The notes: generated by a model not told the origin, from the sequence alone. A stretch of 7,653 bases of DNA from an uncultured Clostridium sp. (GCA_947174825.1 CAMWKN010000060.1:1-7653), one strand, 5' to 3'. Shown: positions 1-6,946, counted from the first letter of the stretch. Program-made: numbers and translations.

Positions 1-1609
1 GACACACATCTGCAGATAGGATTGTTGTCAAATCCTCACTCAAAACATCTTCTTCTACAATTCTAGAACTCTGCCTGCGAATAATATCCTCAATAAAGTT
101 TCTGACCATTCTCCCATTTCCAGAAGAGGCTGTCGCATGTCTCTTTAATCTGACTATCTCTTCTTCAAATATCTTCTCTGCATCATTTTCCATAATAAAA
201 CCGCGAACGGAAATCATTTGTTTTCCAATTTCAAACATTTCAGTAGCAGAGTAATCCGGGAAGTCTATTCTCAAAGGAAATCTGGATTCAAGTCCAGAGT
301 TTGCTTTCAGAAAATCACTCATTTCCTTACTATACCCAGCCAGAATCACTATAATTTCGCCCTTATGATCTTCAATGAGTTTAACAAGGGTATCAATGCA
401 CTCCTGTCCAAAACTGCTGCCATCATTTGTTAACGCATATGCCTCATCAATGAAAAGGATACCACCAATAGCAGACTTAAACACATCCTCCGTCTTCTTA
501 GCAGTTTGCCCTACATACTCCGCAATCAAGCCAGCCTTATCCGTTTCCACAAGCTGTCCCTTTTTCAGAATCCCCATTGATTTGAACATATCTGCAACTA
601 CTCGAGCAATAGTAGTTTTTCCTGTGCCAGGATTACCGGCAAATATCATATTAAGAGCTTGTGACGTGTCAACATTTAAGTCTGCCTTACGTCTCTTCTC
701 AATTGCAAGACACATCTTATATTGTGTACGGACAAAATCCTTAACCTTTTCTAGCCCTATAATCTTTGCCAATTCATTTTCAAGATCATAGTTCTTAAGT
801 TTGTCCTCCCCTTTGATGTCCTGTGGCAAAATCAGATTAGTTTCATCTTGATTAACATCCTCTTCAACTACTCGCACGGACTGCTTGCGAACAATCTCAT
901 CTATTATATTACGTACCATGCGACCATTTCCAGCATTTTCCGATGCATATTGTTTCTGATCCGCAATCTCATTTCTAAAGGCTTTTTTGCCCTCATCCTC
1001 AAGACGAAATCCTCGGGAGACAATCATCCTTAAACCGATCTGATATAACTCATCCGCTGAATAATCGGAAAATTCTATAAAAAGAGGAAACCTCGACTCA
1101 AGTCCGGAATTGGCTTTCATAAAATCCTTCATCTCCTTGCTGTATCCCGCAAGGATGACTACTATCTCGCCTCTAAAATCTTCTATCAGCTTTACAAGAG
1201 TATCAATGCACTCCTGCCCAAAACTACTACCATCATTTGTAATAGCATACGCTTCATCAATAAATAGAACTCCACCAAGAGCAGATTTGAATACTTCCTC
1301 CGTCTTTTGTGCAGTCTGTCCTACATACTGTGCCACCAATCCACCTTTGTCCGTTTCAATTAACTGTCCGGACTTAAGTAAATCCATAGAATACAACATA
1401 TCTGCTACAATCCTCGCCATAGTTGTTTTTCCCGTTCCAGGATTGCCTGCAAATATCATATTAAGAGACTGAGTGGTATCAACATCAATATTTGCCTTTT
1501 TTCTTTTTTTATTTGCCTGAAGCATAGTGTACTGAGTTCGAATAAATTTCTTAACTTCCTCCATTCCTATCACTTCAGACAGGCTTTTCTCCAAATCGAA
1601 TGCAACAAT
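1..1609 (-). repeat. Tandem AAA+ module duplication with an 810-bp (270-codon) period
   Basis: The second and third CbbX-type modules (residues 669-938, bases 800-1609, and residues 939-1204, bases 1-799) align without gaps at a spacing of exactly 270 codons. Walker A lysines 729/999, Walker B aspartates 786/1056, arginine fingers 841/1111 and sensor-2 arginines 901/1171 all keep that offset. By hand alignment about 143 of 200 residues are identical over 711-910 versus 981-1180, and about 114 of 140 in the Walker A to arginine-finger core. The DNA is similar too: tatcaatgcactcctg occurs at 391 and again at 1201. The first module (400-668) is more divergent and offset by 267-268 codons. The pattern indicates a later duplication of one module. 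Confidence 0.85.
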
Positions 1610-3613
1610 CTTATCAAATCCAAAATCTGATGGGATAAGAAGTTCCATATCATCCTCTGGATTCTGAACAATCCTCTGTGATTGATTTAGTATGGCAGAT
1701 TCTATGAGATTCCTTACGAGACGTCCATTACCTCCATCATTCTTGCCTTTTATCTGATGCTTCTCAAATACATGAAGCATACCCTCTTCACATGCATCCG
1801 ATAATCGATATCCTTTGGATTTTGCAGTTATCTTGGCAATTTCATACATTTCATCTATAGAGTAGTCTTCGAAATGTACTACATTAGGGAATCTTGACTT
1901 CAACCCAGAATTTACTTTCAGAAATTCCTGCATTTCATCTTCATACCCGGCAAGGATTACAACCAGATCATCTCTGTGATCCTCCATCCCCTTTACGAGA
2001 GCATCTATAGCTTCCAAACCAAAGGTATCATTCATGTCTCTGCTAAGAGAATATGCCTCATCAATAAAGAGTACACCGCCTAAAGCACTTTTTATTACAT
2101 CCGTCGTTTTAACTGCCGTGTGTCCAGCATATTGTCCCACTAAATCTGCTCTTGTCACTTCGCACAAATGTCCCGAAGATAATACGCCTATTGCCTTAAG
2201 GTATTTAGCAACAATACGTGCTATAGTCGTTTTTCCGGTTCCCGGATTTCCAACAAAAATCATATGCATGGAAACATCTGATTTCTTCAATCCTTTTCCT
2301 TCACGCATCTGTTGCACTTTGTAGTTTGTTTCGAGATCAAGGACATACTTTTTAACCTTTTCCAGTCCTATAACCTGATCCAATTCCTTTCGTGCCTCTT
2401 CCAGCTCGGCTGCACTGTAGTTCTTTAGGAATTGTGAAGTTTGAATCTTTTCTCCACCTTTCCGTTCAACACAATATCCATCTTCATATGTTAGCTTTAC
2501 GCTCTCATCATCCCACAGAAGTTCCTGTAATTTCATTTCAGAAAGCGTGTCGTACAGATTATCTTCAATATATTCTTCAACCCCCTTAACGCCTTGATCT
2601 GATTGATAATGCTTGCCGATTTCACTGAGAATCTGCTCATCGATTTCTATGTTAATATGGAGATTATCTCTGCACTTCCGTTCCAGATTTACACATAATG
2701 TAACTACCAGGTCTCTGACCTGTTTATCCGCAATCGGATCAAGCGTGATAATATCACCAAGTTCTTTAACAATCTTATTTCCCAAGAAAGATATCGCTTC
2801 GGCCTGTGGCATTGTAGTTGTAAATACAAAAAATTTTCCGTTAGTATCTATTTCGGAAATCAACTCCGTGTTCAAAACACCAGTTGCCTCAACAAGGCTT
2901 CCGTTGTTGATCATATATCGTTTTGATAGTTTATATGTTCCCTCTGTCAAAAGCTGATAAATGATATCCATCTGAGTTAATGATGCTTTGTCAATATTCT
3001 CAAAAACCGCAGTTTCTGTATTTATATTGAGAACCTTGTATAAATCGCTCAAGAAAAGAGCATTTGATGAATCTGAAGCATAATCCTCGAAATCCATCAT
3101 AGCTACTTCTGCATATCGGAACACTTTTTTCTGTCTTAGCAGCTCACTGATACATCGAATAGCATACACCCGTCCCCTGCTCTCAGAACCAATAAGCAAA
3201 ATCGCATTCTTAGGCTTTTTATTATCAAACCCTCGGACAAATGGTCTTTGATACGCCTTACATATGGCATCTCGGTCTTTTTCAGATCCTACCCAATACT
3301 TCTTAAGGACATCTGCAAGTCCCTCGAAAGCATCGCCTGCTTTTGATACAGATTTGACATCTTCCTTTGTCGGCGTATATGTATTCTGGCTAGTTTTAGC
3401 AGTCTGCGAAGCTGCTGGGGCTGATGCCACCCCCTGCATTGGTTGCGAGTAAGCTGGGGCTGCCTGTTGCTGGACTGCTCCCTGCGCATATACCTGAGAT
3501 GTCTGTTGTGCAATTTTTTTTTCAGATTGGGATTTGGCAATGAAGCCACGCTCATCAACACATGCTTTTATCTGATATTCTGGGAATAGAAACTTTAATA
3601 TGTCCTTTGCCAT
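1..3613 (-). CDS. Giant multi-module AAA+ ATPase (ClpB-like pseudo-module plus three CbbX/SpoVK-type modules), 3' end outside window
   Basis: The frame is open from ATG 3613 to the left edge (1204 codons). AGGAG at 3621-3625, 7 nt before the ATG, fixes the start. Order: N-terminal tail 1-37; Q/A/P/S-rich linker about 38-80; degenerate ClpB-like AAA+ module about 105-385; CbbX/SpoVK-type modules at about 400-668, 669-938 and 939-1204. Each CbbX module has Walker A GNPGTGKT (K461, K729, K999), Walker B FIDEAY (D518/E519, D786/E787, D1056/E1057), a pore-loop tyrosine (Y495, Y763, Y1033), an SRFP arginine finger (R574, R841, R1111) and sensor 2 GNGRxVRN (R634, R901, R1171). Known: CbbX-type ATPases are hexameric remodelling motors (Rubisco activase CbbX, SpoVK, EccA of type VII secretion). 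Inferred: a cytosolic ATP-driven remodelling or unfolding machine; no signal peptide or membrane segment is seen. Its client is unknown. The visible end aligns with the module boundary, so the protein may stop soon or carry another module. Confidence 0.93.
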   Translation of the reverse strand, partial: MAKDILKFLFPEYQIKACVDERGFIAKSQSEKKIAQQTSQVYAQGAVQQQAAPAYSQPMQGVASAPAASQTAKTSQNTYTPTKEDVKSVSKAGDAFEGLADVLKKYWVGSEKDRDAICKAYQRPFVRGFDNKKPKNAILLIGSESRGRVYAIRCISELLRQKKVFRYAEVAMMDFEDYASDSSNALFLSDLYKVLNINTETAVFENIDKASLTQMDIIYQLLTEGTYKLSKRYMINNGSLVEATGVLNTELISEIDTNGKFFVFTTTMPQAEAISFLGNKIVKELGDIITLDPIADKQVRDLVVTLCVNLERKCRDNLHINIEIDEQILSEIGKHYQSDQGVKGVEEYIEDNLYDTLSEMKLQELLWDDESVKLTYEDGYCVERKGGEKIQTSQFLKNYSAAELEEARKELDQVIGLEKVKKYVLDLETNYKVQQMREGKGLKKSDVSMHMIFVGNPGTGKTTIARIVAKYLKAIGVLSSGHLCEVTRADLVGQYAGHTAVKTTDVIKSALGGVLFIDEAYSLSRDMNDTFGLEAIDALVKGMEDHRDDLVVILAGYEDEMQEFLKVNSGLKSRFPNVVHFEDYSIDEMYEIAKITAKSKGYRLSDACEEGMLHVFEKHQIKGKNDGGNGRLVRNLIESAILNQSQRIVQNPEDDMELLIPSDFGFDKIVAFDLEKSLSEVIGMEEVKKFIRTQYTMLQANKKRKKANIDVDTTQSLNMIFAGNPGTGKTTMARIVADMLYSMDLLKSGQLIETDKGGLVAQYVGQTAQKTEEVFKSALGGVLFIDEAYAITNDGSSFGQECIDTLVKLIEDFRGEIVVILAGYSKEMKDFMKANSGLESRFPLFIEFSDYSADELYQIGLRMIVSRGFRLEDEGKKAFRNEIADQKQYASENAGNGRMVRNIIDEIVRKQSVRVVEEDVNQDETNLILPQDIKGEDKLKNYDLENELAKIIGLEKVKDFVRTQYKMCLAIEKRRKADLNVDTSQALNMIFAGNPGTGKTTIARVVADMFKSMGILKKGQLVETDKAGLIAEYVGQTAKKTEDVFKSAIGGILFIDEAYALTNDGSSFGQECIDTLVKLIEDHKGEIIVILAGYSKEMSDFLKANSGLESRFPLRIDFPDYSATEMFEIGKQMISVRGFIMENDAEKIFEEEIVRLKRHATASSGNGRMVRNFIEDIIRRQSSRIVEEDVLSEDLTTILSADVC
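2459..3301 (-). other. Degenerate ClpB/ClpA D2-like AAA+ module inside the giant ATPase
   Basis: Residues about 105-385 follow the layout of a Clp/Hsp100 D2 domain. The Walker A position reads GSESRGRV (142-149) where GPTGVGKT is expected, so the lysine is R148 and the threonine V149. The Walker B position reads VFENIDKAS (203-211) instead of LLDEIEKAH. The following helix, IIYQLLTEGTYKL (217-229), matches the ILLQILDDGRLTD stretch of ClpB. FFVFTTTMP (261-269) takes the sensor-1 place (VIIMTSNLG). FLGNKIVKELGDIITLDPI (276-294) resembles the arginine-finger segment but has K where R is expected. Residues about 295-360 resemble the ClpB small domain. The GYVGYEEGG pore loop is absent. I infer a non-hydrolysing structural or client-binding module. 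The match was made by eye against remembered family motifs. Confidence 0.7.
3374..3502 (-). other. Low-complexity Q/A/P/S-rich linker in the giant ATPase
   Basis: Residues about 38-80 are dominated by Gln, Ala, Pro, Ser and Thr, with almost no charged residues and few bulky hydrophobic ones. This suggests a flexible, disordered tether between the N-terminal tail (residues 1-37, containing FLFPEY and CVDERGF) and the ClpB-like module. The tail could be a targeting or docking element held away from the motor; that is inference. Confidence 0.7.
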
Positions 3614-3701
3614 TTTCCTTCTCCTATCTCATTGGCTATACTCATCCTAAATAATTTATGATGTAAGATGGTCTGAATGCTTCAACAAACTGCTTTTATT
3701 T

Positions 3702-3740
3702 ACGATAGATTATACCACTTCCCAATTTCATTTGCCACAA
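3702..3740 (-). promoter_or_regulatory. Extended -10 SigA-type promoter of the giant ATPase gene
   Basis: Read on the minus strand, TATAAT (3709-3714) is preceded directly by TGG (3715-3717), giving an extended -10 element TGnTATAAT. A weak -35 candidate, TGGCAA, lies 17 nt upstream of the -10. Transcription would start near 3702, leaving a 5' leader of roughly 90 nt before the ATG at 3613. The promoter sits immediately past the terminator of the preceding operon, so the ATPase gene appears to be transcribed independently. Confidence 0.7.
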
Positions 3741-3765
3741 AAAAATAGAGCATGACAAGCTCCAT
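3739..3765 (-). terminator. Intrinsic terminator ending the acetyltransferase/methyltransferase operon
   Basis: On the minus strand ATGGAGC (3759-3765) pairs with GCTCTAT (3745-3751) across a 7-nt loop, forming a 7-bp stem with one G-U pair. It is followed at once by a T-run (A-run on the plus strand, 3739-3745). It lies about 50 nt after the stop of the truncated phosphotransferase and just before the ATPase promoter. A second small hairpin (ATCGT 3780-3784 with ACGAT 3789-3793) is followed on the plus strand by TTTTT and might act weakly in the other direction. Confidence 0.75.
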
Positions 3766-3817
3766 GCCCCACATTCCTTATCGTTCCAACGATTTTTCTA
3801 TTTTTCATTTCTGCCCT

Positions 3818-4324
3818 TTACGTATAACCTCCTTTGCAATACTCCATCCCCTTCAAATATTTATCCTGCCATTTTTCATTCCCCAATAGGAAAAATGTTC
3901 TTGCTACGTCATATTCCTTTGATCCACAGCAGACATTCAGTAAATCAATGATTACAAACTTCCCCTCTGCGGTTATCATTACATTACCCGGATGATAGTC
4001 TCCATGCAAAACAAAATTGCCATCTGGCAATTCTAAAATCTCCTTTATAATATCTCCTGATATTTCCCTATTGTTCCCTCCACTTATCATCGCAATCAAA
4101 AAAGCTTTGTATGAGATTAGTACGTCAGTTGAAATATCCAGTAATTTCTTATGCTCTTCAATAAATGCCTCAAATATATTCTTATTGTCTATATACTCCC
4201 ACATTGGAACTCCATCAATCTTTTCATAAATAACCCCATACCGCCCATCACGACTCACTATCTCAAATGTCTCCGGCACACGAATCCCCAATTTGAAAAG
4301 GTTTCTGGCATTTTCATTCTCCCA
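3818..4324 (-). pseudogene. Truncated aminoglycoside/choline kinase-like phosphotransferase
   Basis: The reading frame gives 168 residues between a stop at 4325-4327 and TAA at 3818-3820. The kinase-like C-lobe is recognisable: catalytic loop HGDYHPGN (H96-N103 counting from the TTG at 4291), then a metal-binding-type Asp in VIIDLL (D116) and YDVART. The upstream part resembles the end of an N-lobe (RVPETFEIV, then GRYGVIYEKIDG). The family is usually well over 200 residues with a complete ATP-binding N-lobe. Here that lobe and its lysine are missing, because the methyltransferase gene ends only about 35 bp upstream. The C-terminal helices also seem short, the protein ending soon after FFLLGNEKW. 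The frame has no ATG with a ribosome binding site; TTG 4291 is the first plausible start and lacks one. I infer a deletion remnant, probably inactive. A short functional protein with a new role is possible but less likely. Confidence 0.75.
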
Positions 4325-4358
4325 TTATAGTCAGTTTCTACCATGTTATATACAGCAT

Positions 4359-5027
4359 TTATTTCCTTGCCAATATCCCTACCTGCATATAAGACACCCA
4401 CAAAATCTCCACCACTCGAAAACCACAGTCTTTCAAAAGTTCGATAGATTCTGAAATCGATATAGGAAAATAACTCTGTCCATAACGTTTAATATGCAAC
4501 TCCGCCTCTTCCTTAGTTTTCCCATTTGCAATCTGAAAATCTTTCCAACGCTCTAAATATAATCTTGTACACTCCTCACTGTCCGGTGCAAAATTTTCAA
4601 AAGAAATATATATTCCGTTTTCTTCTAAAGCATCATAACAATTTTTTATGGCTGCTATACGCTCATCTTTCTTAAAATAATGATTTACCTGTATTGCAGT
4701 CAAGATATTGAACATCTCTTGATACGGCAGTTCTCTGACATCACATTGCAGAAATTCCACTTTCTCATGATTACAAAGTTTTTCTGCCCACTCAAGCATT
4801 GACTCCTCCACATCAATGCACACCATTTTCTGTATATCAAAATTATCCAATGCCGTCCTTGCCATTTTCCCTGTTCCACATCCCACATCAAGCCACCGAA
4901 GTGATTGCAAATCCAACAACCTTACAATATCAACAATCTGCTGAATCATTTCCTCATAAAATGGTAATGTTCTTTTTATCTGTTTATCATATTCCGCCAC
5001 ATCAAAGGGTGTAGAATTTTGTTTCAT
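4359..5027 (-). CDS. Class I SAM-dependent methyltransferase
   Basis: A 222-residue protein with the Rossmann-like SAM-binding fold. Motif I is LDVGCGTG (L46-G53). An acidic residue ending strand beta-2 is in VCIDVEESM (D72), motif II is in LQCDVRELPY (D96), and ALEENGIYISFENF (133-146) corresponds to the motif III strand region. The length fits a complete stand-alone methyltransferase; residues after about 150 form the variable substrate-side region. The ATG at 5027 has AAGGAAG at 5035-5041, spaced 7 nt. It follows a GNAT gene by 31 bp and precedes the phosphotransferase remnant, so it is probably co-transcribed. Substrate unknown: small molecules, tRNA or quinone-like compounds cannot be told apart from motifs alone. 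The sequence shows no sign of damage. Confidence 0.9.
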   Translation of the reverse strand: MKQNSTPFDVAEYDKQIKRTLPFYEEMIQQIVDIVRLLDLQSLRWLDVGCGTGKMARTALDNFDIQKMVCIDVEESMLEWAEKLCNHEKVEFLQCDVRELPYQEMFNILTAIQVNHYFKKDERIAAIKNCYDALEENGIYISFENFAPDSEECTRLYLERWKDFQIANGKTKEEAELHIKRYGQSYFPISISESIELLKDCGFRVVEILWVSYMQVGILARK

Positions 5028-5058
5028 ACCGTTTCTTCCTTCCGTTGTAACATAAGTA

Positions 5059-5568
5059 TCATATATTTTGATAACAATACTGTACTTCTTTCAATTTCTT
5101 CCCGCCAATATCACTGAACAAACAACGCTCCGTCTGCACAAAGCCACACTTCTCATAAAAATAACGTGCATTCTGATTTTCCTCCAACACCCATAAAAAC
5201 ACTTTGTCAAATCCCATTTTCTTCAATTCATTGACAGCTGCCTGCAATAGCAATCTGCCATACCCCTTTCCCATATATTCTGGCAAAAAATAAAGGGAAA
5301 TAATTTCACCAAAACCATTCATTTCTGCCATTCTTGATTTGCTAAAACCAGATGTTCCAATAATCATCTCATCCTGAACCATTACCAGATTCTTTCTATC
5401 TGCCTGTTCTATATGCGATGCCCACTGCCCCTTCGGAATGCTATCAAGATAATCCTGCGGTATTATACCTTTATACGCATATTTCCAGCTTTCCTCATAA
5501 ACTTTACTAATAGCATGCCTGTCGTCTGATTTTGTGATGTAACGAATTTCCAAGTTCAACATCTCCAT
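5059..5568 (-). CDS. GNAT family N-acetyltransferase
   Basis: A 169-residue single-domain acetyltransferase that transfers acetyl from acetyl-CoA to an amine. The acetyl-CoA pyrophosphate-binding motif A is at 93-107, with G100-K101-G102-Y103-G104 following the beta-4 strand IISLYFLPEY. Motif B is LWVLEENQNARYFYEKCGF (125-143), with the typical helix carrying Y138. The N-terminal segment containing SKVYEESWKYAYKGIIP resembles a common Firmicutes GNAT group annotated only generically, so the substrate is not assignable. The start is uncertain: ATG 5568 and ATG 5562 both lack a clear ribosome binding site. Translation may depend on coupling to the TfoX-like gene 53 bp upstream. The gene is intact and sits 31 bp before the methyltransferase. 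Confidence 0.9.
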   Translation of the reverse strand: MEMLNLEIRYITKSDDRHAISKVYEESWKYAYKGIIPQDYLDSIPKGQWASHIEQADRKNLVMVQDEMIIGTSGFSKSRMAEMNGFGEIISLYFLPEYMGKGYGRLLLQAAVNELKKMGFDKVFLWVLEENQNARYFYEKCGFVQTERCLFSDIGGKKLKEVQYCYQNI

Positions 5569-5621
5569 TCCATACTGTATAAAGTTCGCAAAACCATTGA
5601 TTCTGAAAGTTATCCAAAATA

Positions 5622-5876
5622 CTATTTTAGAAAATCACTAAACTCTTTTAATTCTTTTTTCTTTTCTTCGGAAAGACAATTAAACTCGGTATTACAAATC
5701 GCACCTTCTAAAGTATACAAATGTACCAGACAAACATTGGGATATTCCTGTTTCAACTGCAAAAATGCCTGTTTGCTCCCTATCTGGATCAATTTCTCCG
5801 ATGAATCAATCCCAATTGTTGTCAATTTTTTTGCCATTTCTTTCCCAATATTCATCATTTCTGTTAATTCTGACAT
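5622..5876 (-). CDS. Stand-alone TfoX C-terminal domain protein
   Basis: An 84-residue protein that resembles the C-terminal domain of TfoX/Sxy. It begins SELTEMMNIGKEMAKKLTTIGI, continues with EKLIQIGSKQAFLQLK (27-42), CLVHLYTLEGAI (49-60), and ends LSEEKKKELKEFSDFLK (68-84). The first half has the helix-turn-helix spacing of helix-hairpin-helix-like folds. In proteobacteria TfoX is a competence regulator, but isolated copies of this domain are widespread in Firmicutes with no established role, so no competence function should be assumed. ATG 5876 has GAGGAG at 5884-5889, spaced 7 nt. The gene lies between two acetyltransferases in the same operon. Length matches a complete single domain. 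Confidence 0.85.
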   Translation of the reverse strand: MSELTEMMNIGKEMAKKLTTIGIDSSEKLIQIGSKQAFLQLKQEYPNVCLVHLYTLEGAICNTEFNCLSEEKKKELKEFSDFLK

Positions 5877-5986
5877 GTATTTTCTCCTCTATCAAATTCA
5901 AATTTATTCTGTTCTGTAGTTTCTCCATTATCCGTTTCCCACTCCTTGCCATAACGGTTATAAATCTCAGCATTCCATATACACAC
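5864..5986 (-). CDS. Possible small ORF or C-terminal gene remnant overlapping the TfoX-like start
   Basis: A 40-codon frame from GTG 5984-5986 to TAA 5864-5866 fills most of the 130-bp gap between the second GNAT and the TfoX-like gene. It encodes a charged, aromatic peptide starting CIWNAEIYNRYGKEWE and ending FEFDRGENTC. Its end overlaps the start of the TfoX-like gene, a layout typical of translational coupling. An in-frame TGA lies just upstream of the GTG, and no good ribosome binding site precedes it. I do not recognise it. It may be the tail of a deleted gene or non-coding. Confidence 0.25.
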   Translation of the reverse strand: MCIWNAEIYNRYGKEWETDNGETTEQNKFEFDRGENTCQN

Positions 5987-6006
5987 CCTATATTTTACTC
6001 ACAATT

Positions 6007-6456
6007 TTATACTTTCTCCATATACACAAATCTCAATTCTTCTGTAACCTGTTCCTCGTCAAAAATTTTATAACCAAGTTTCTTATACAATGCTATATTC
6101 TTTTCACTTCTGGTACTGGTAAACAACTCGTATCTTTGTTTTGGATATTGCTTTTCCATTTCAAGCAAAAGTTGTGTCCCTATCCCTTGTCCTTGTTTTG
6201 ATGGATGAACCATCAATTTTCCAATATAAACAGTTCCATTATTGCAAAATGCCCTAACCGATCCTATAATAACATTGTTTTCATCTAATGCTTTCAAAAT
6301 AATACCTCTTTGATATTCGTCCTCTACATCAGCCAAAGTTTGTTTTAGTGGTGGAATATCTTCGTTATCAAAAAGCCTCGCCTCGCTTTGATAAGCAAGA
6401 TACTGCAAGTCAAGTATTTCTGATAAGTCTCCTTTTTCTGCTTTTATTATGATCAT
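6007..6456 (-). CDS. GNAT family N-acetyltransferase
   Basis: A 149-residue single-domain acetyltransferase. It starts at ATG 6456 (MIIIKAEKGDLSEIL) because GGAGG at 6464-6468 lies 7 nt upstream. A longer frame from 6501 would overlap the preceding gene and has no such site. Motif A is IGKLMVHPSKQGQGIGTQLL (78-97), with Q88-G89-Q90-G91-I92-G93 contacting the acetyl-CoA pyrophosphate. Motif B is TSTRSEKNIALYKKLGYK (113-130), with the conserved helix tyrosine Y124. The tail ELRFVYMEK is a usual last beta strand. The gene begins 23 bp after the upstream GNAT stops, so the two are very likely co-translated. The substrate (metabolite, peptide or drug) is not predictable from these motifs. Confidence 0.92.
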   Translation of the reverse strand: MIIIKAEKGDLSEILDLQYLAYQSEARLFDNEDIPPLKQTLADVEDEYQRGIILKALDENNVIIGSVRAFCNNGTVYIGKLMVHPSKQGQGIGTQLLLEMEKQYPKQRYELFTSTRSEKNIALYKKLGYKIFDEEQVTEELRFVYMEKV

Positions 6457-6479
6457 GCTATATCCTCCAAAACAAAAAA

Positions 6480-6932
6480 CTAAAGTTTCTTTTTCATACA
6501 AATTGATTCGTCCATATCAACATATTGTCCATAATTGGGAATAACTCTATAACCAATTTTTCTGTATAATGCCATCGCTGATACAAGCAGTTCCCCCGAC
6601 TCCAGTATAAAATACCGAAATCCCCTTTCCTTCGCCTGCTTTTCGAGCATTTCCATTAGTTCCTTTGATATACCCATTCCACGATATTCTTCTTTCACAA
6701 ACACTCTCTTTACTTCCGCACATTCATCATTAAATTTCTTGAAACTAGCACAGGCAACAGGAATATTATTGTCATACACTACAATAACATCATGTATATC
6801 ATCCAATTTGTTGTATTGAACATATCCTATGCTATTTTCTTCTCCTCCAACAAGTTCATTTAGAAAATCATCTAATTTATGGCACAATTCTATAAAATCT
6901 TTGTTGCAACCATCTTTATATTCAAATTGCAC
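6480..6932 (-). CDS. GNAT family N-acetyltransferase with GTG start
   Basis: A 150-residue single-domain acetyltransferase. The chosen start is GTG 6930-6932 (M-QFEYKDG), because AAGGAGG at 6942-6948 stands 9 nt upstream. The alternative ATG at 6965 lies inside the upstream small ORF and has no comparable site. Motif A is VFVKEEYRGMGISKELMEML (77-96), with R84-G85-M86-G87-I88. Motif B includes LESGELLVSAMALYRKIGY (110-128) with Y123. This 'ESG...A..LYRK.GY' pattern followed by IPNYGQY is typical of a broad GNAT subgroup seen in many bacteria. It shows no close similarity by eye to the neighbouring GNAT, so the pair is not a fresh duplication. It is the first long gene of the operon. Confidence 0.92.
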   Translation of the reverse strand: MQFEYKDGCNKDFIELCHKLDDFLNELVGGEENSIGYVQYNKLDDIHDVIVVYDNNIPVACASFKKFNDECAEVKRVFVKEEYRGMGISKELMEMLEKQAKERGFRYFILESGELLVSAMALYRKIGYRVIPNYGQYVDMDESICMKKKL

Positions 6933-6946
6933 GGTATATAGCCTCC

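Noticed and set aside
218..3452. Several plus-strand open frames (for example 375-791, 1110-1472, 2034-2324, 2613-2957) opposite the giant ATPase
   Set aside because: They are antisense to strongly conserved AAA+ motifs, recur at the same positions in the duplicated modules, and have no ribosome binding sites.
3289..3561. Minus-strand 90-codon frame overlapping the start of the giant ATPase
   Set aside because: It is another frame through the Q/A-rich linker with low-complexity R/Q-rich translation and no ribosome binding site. It matters only as a possible target frame of slippage at the A9 tract.
5028..6479. Integron-type cassette recombination sites between the operon genes
   Set aside because: The short gaps share no common inverted-repeat element, and most are too short to hold a recombination site.
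6457..6501. Longer N-terminus for the second GNAT starting at 6501
   Set aside because: It would overlap the upstream GNAT gene, and the GGAGG at 6464-6468 is ideally placed for ATG 6456, where the normal GNAT domain begins.
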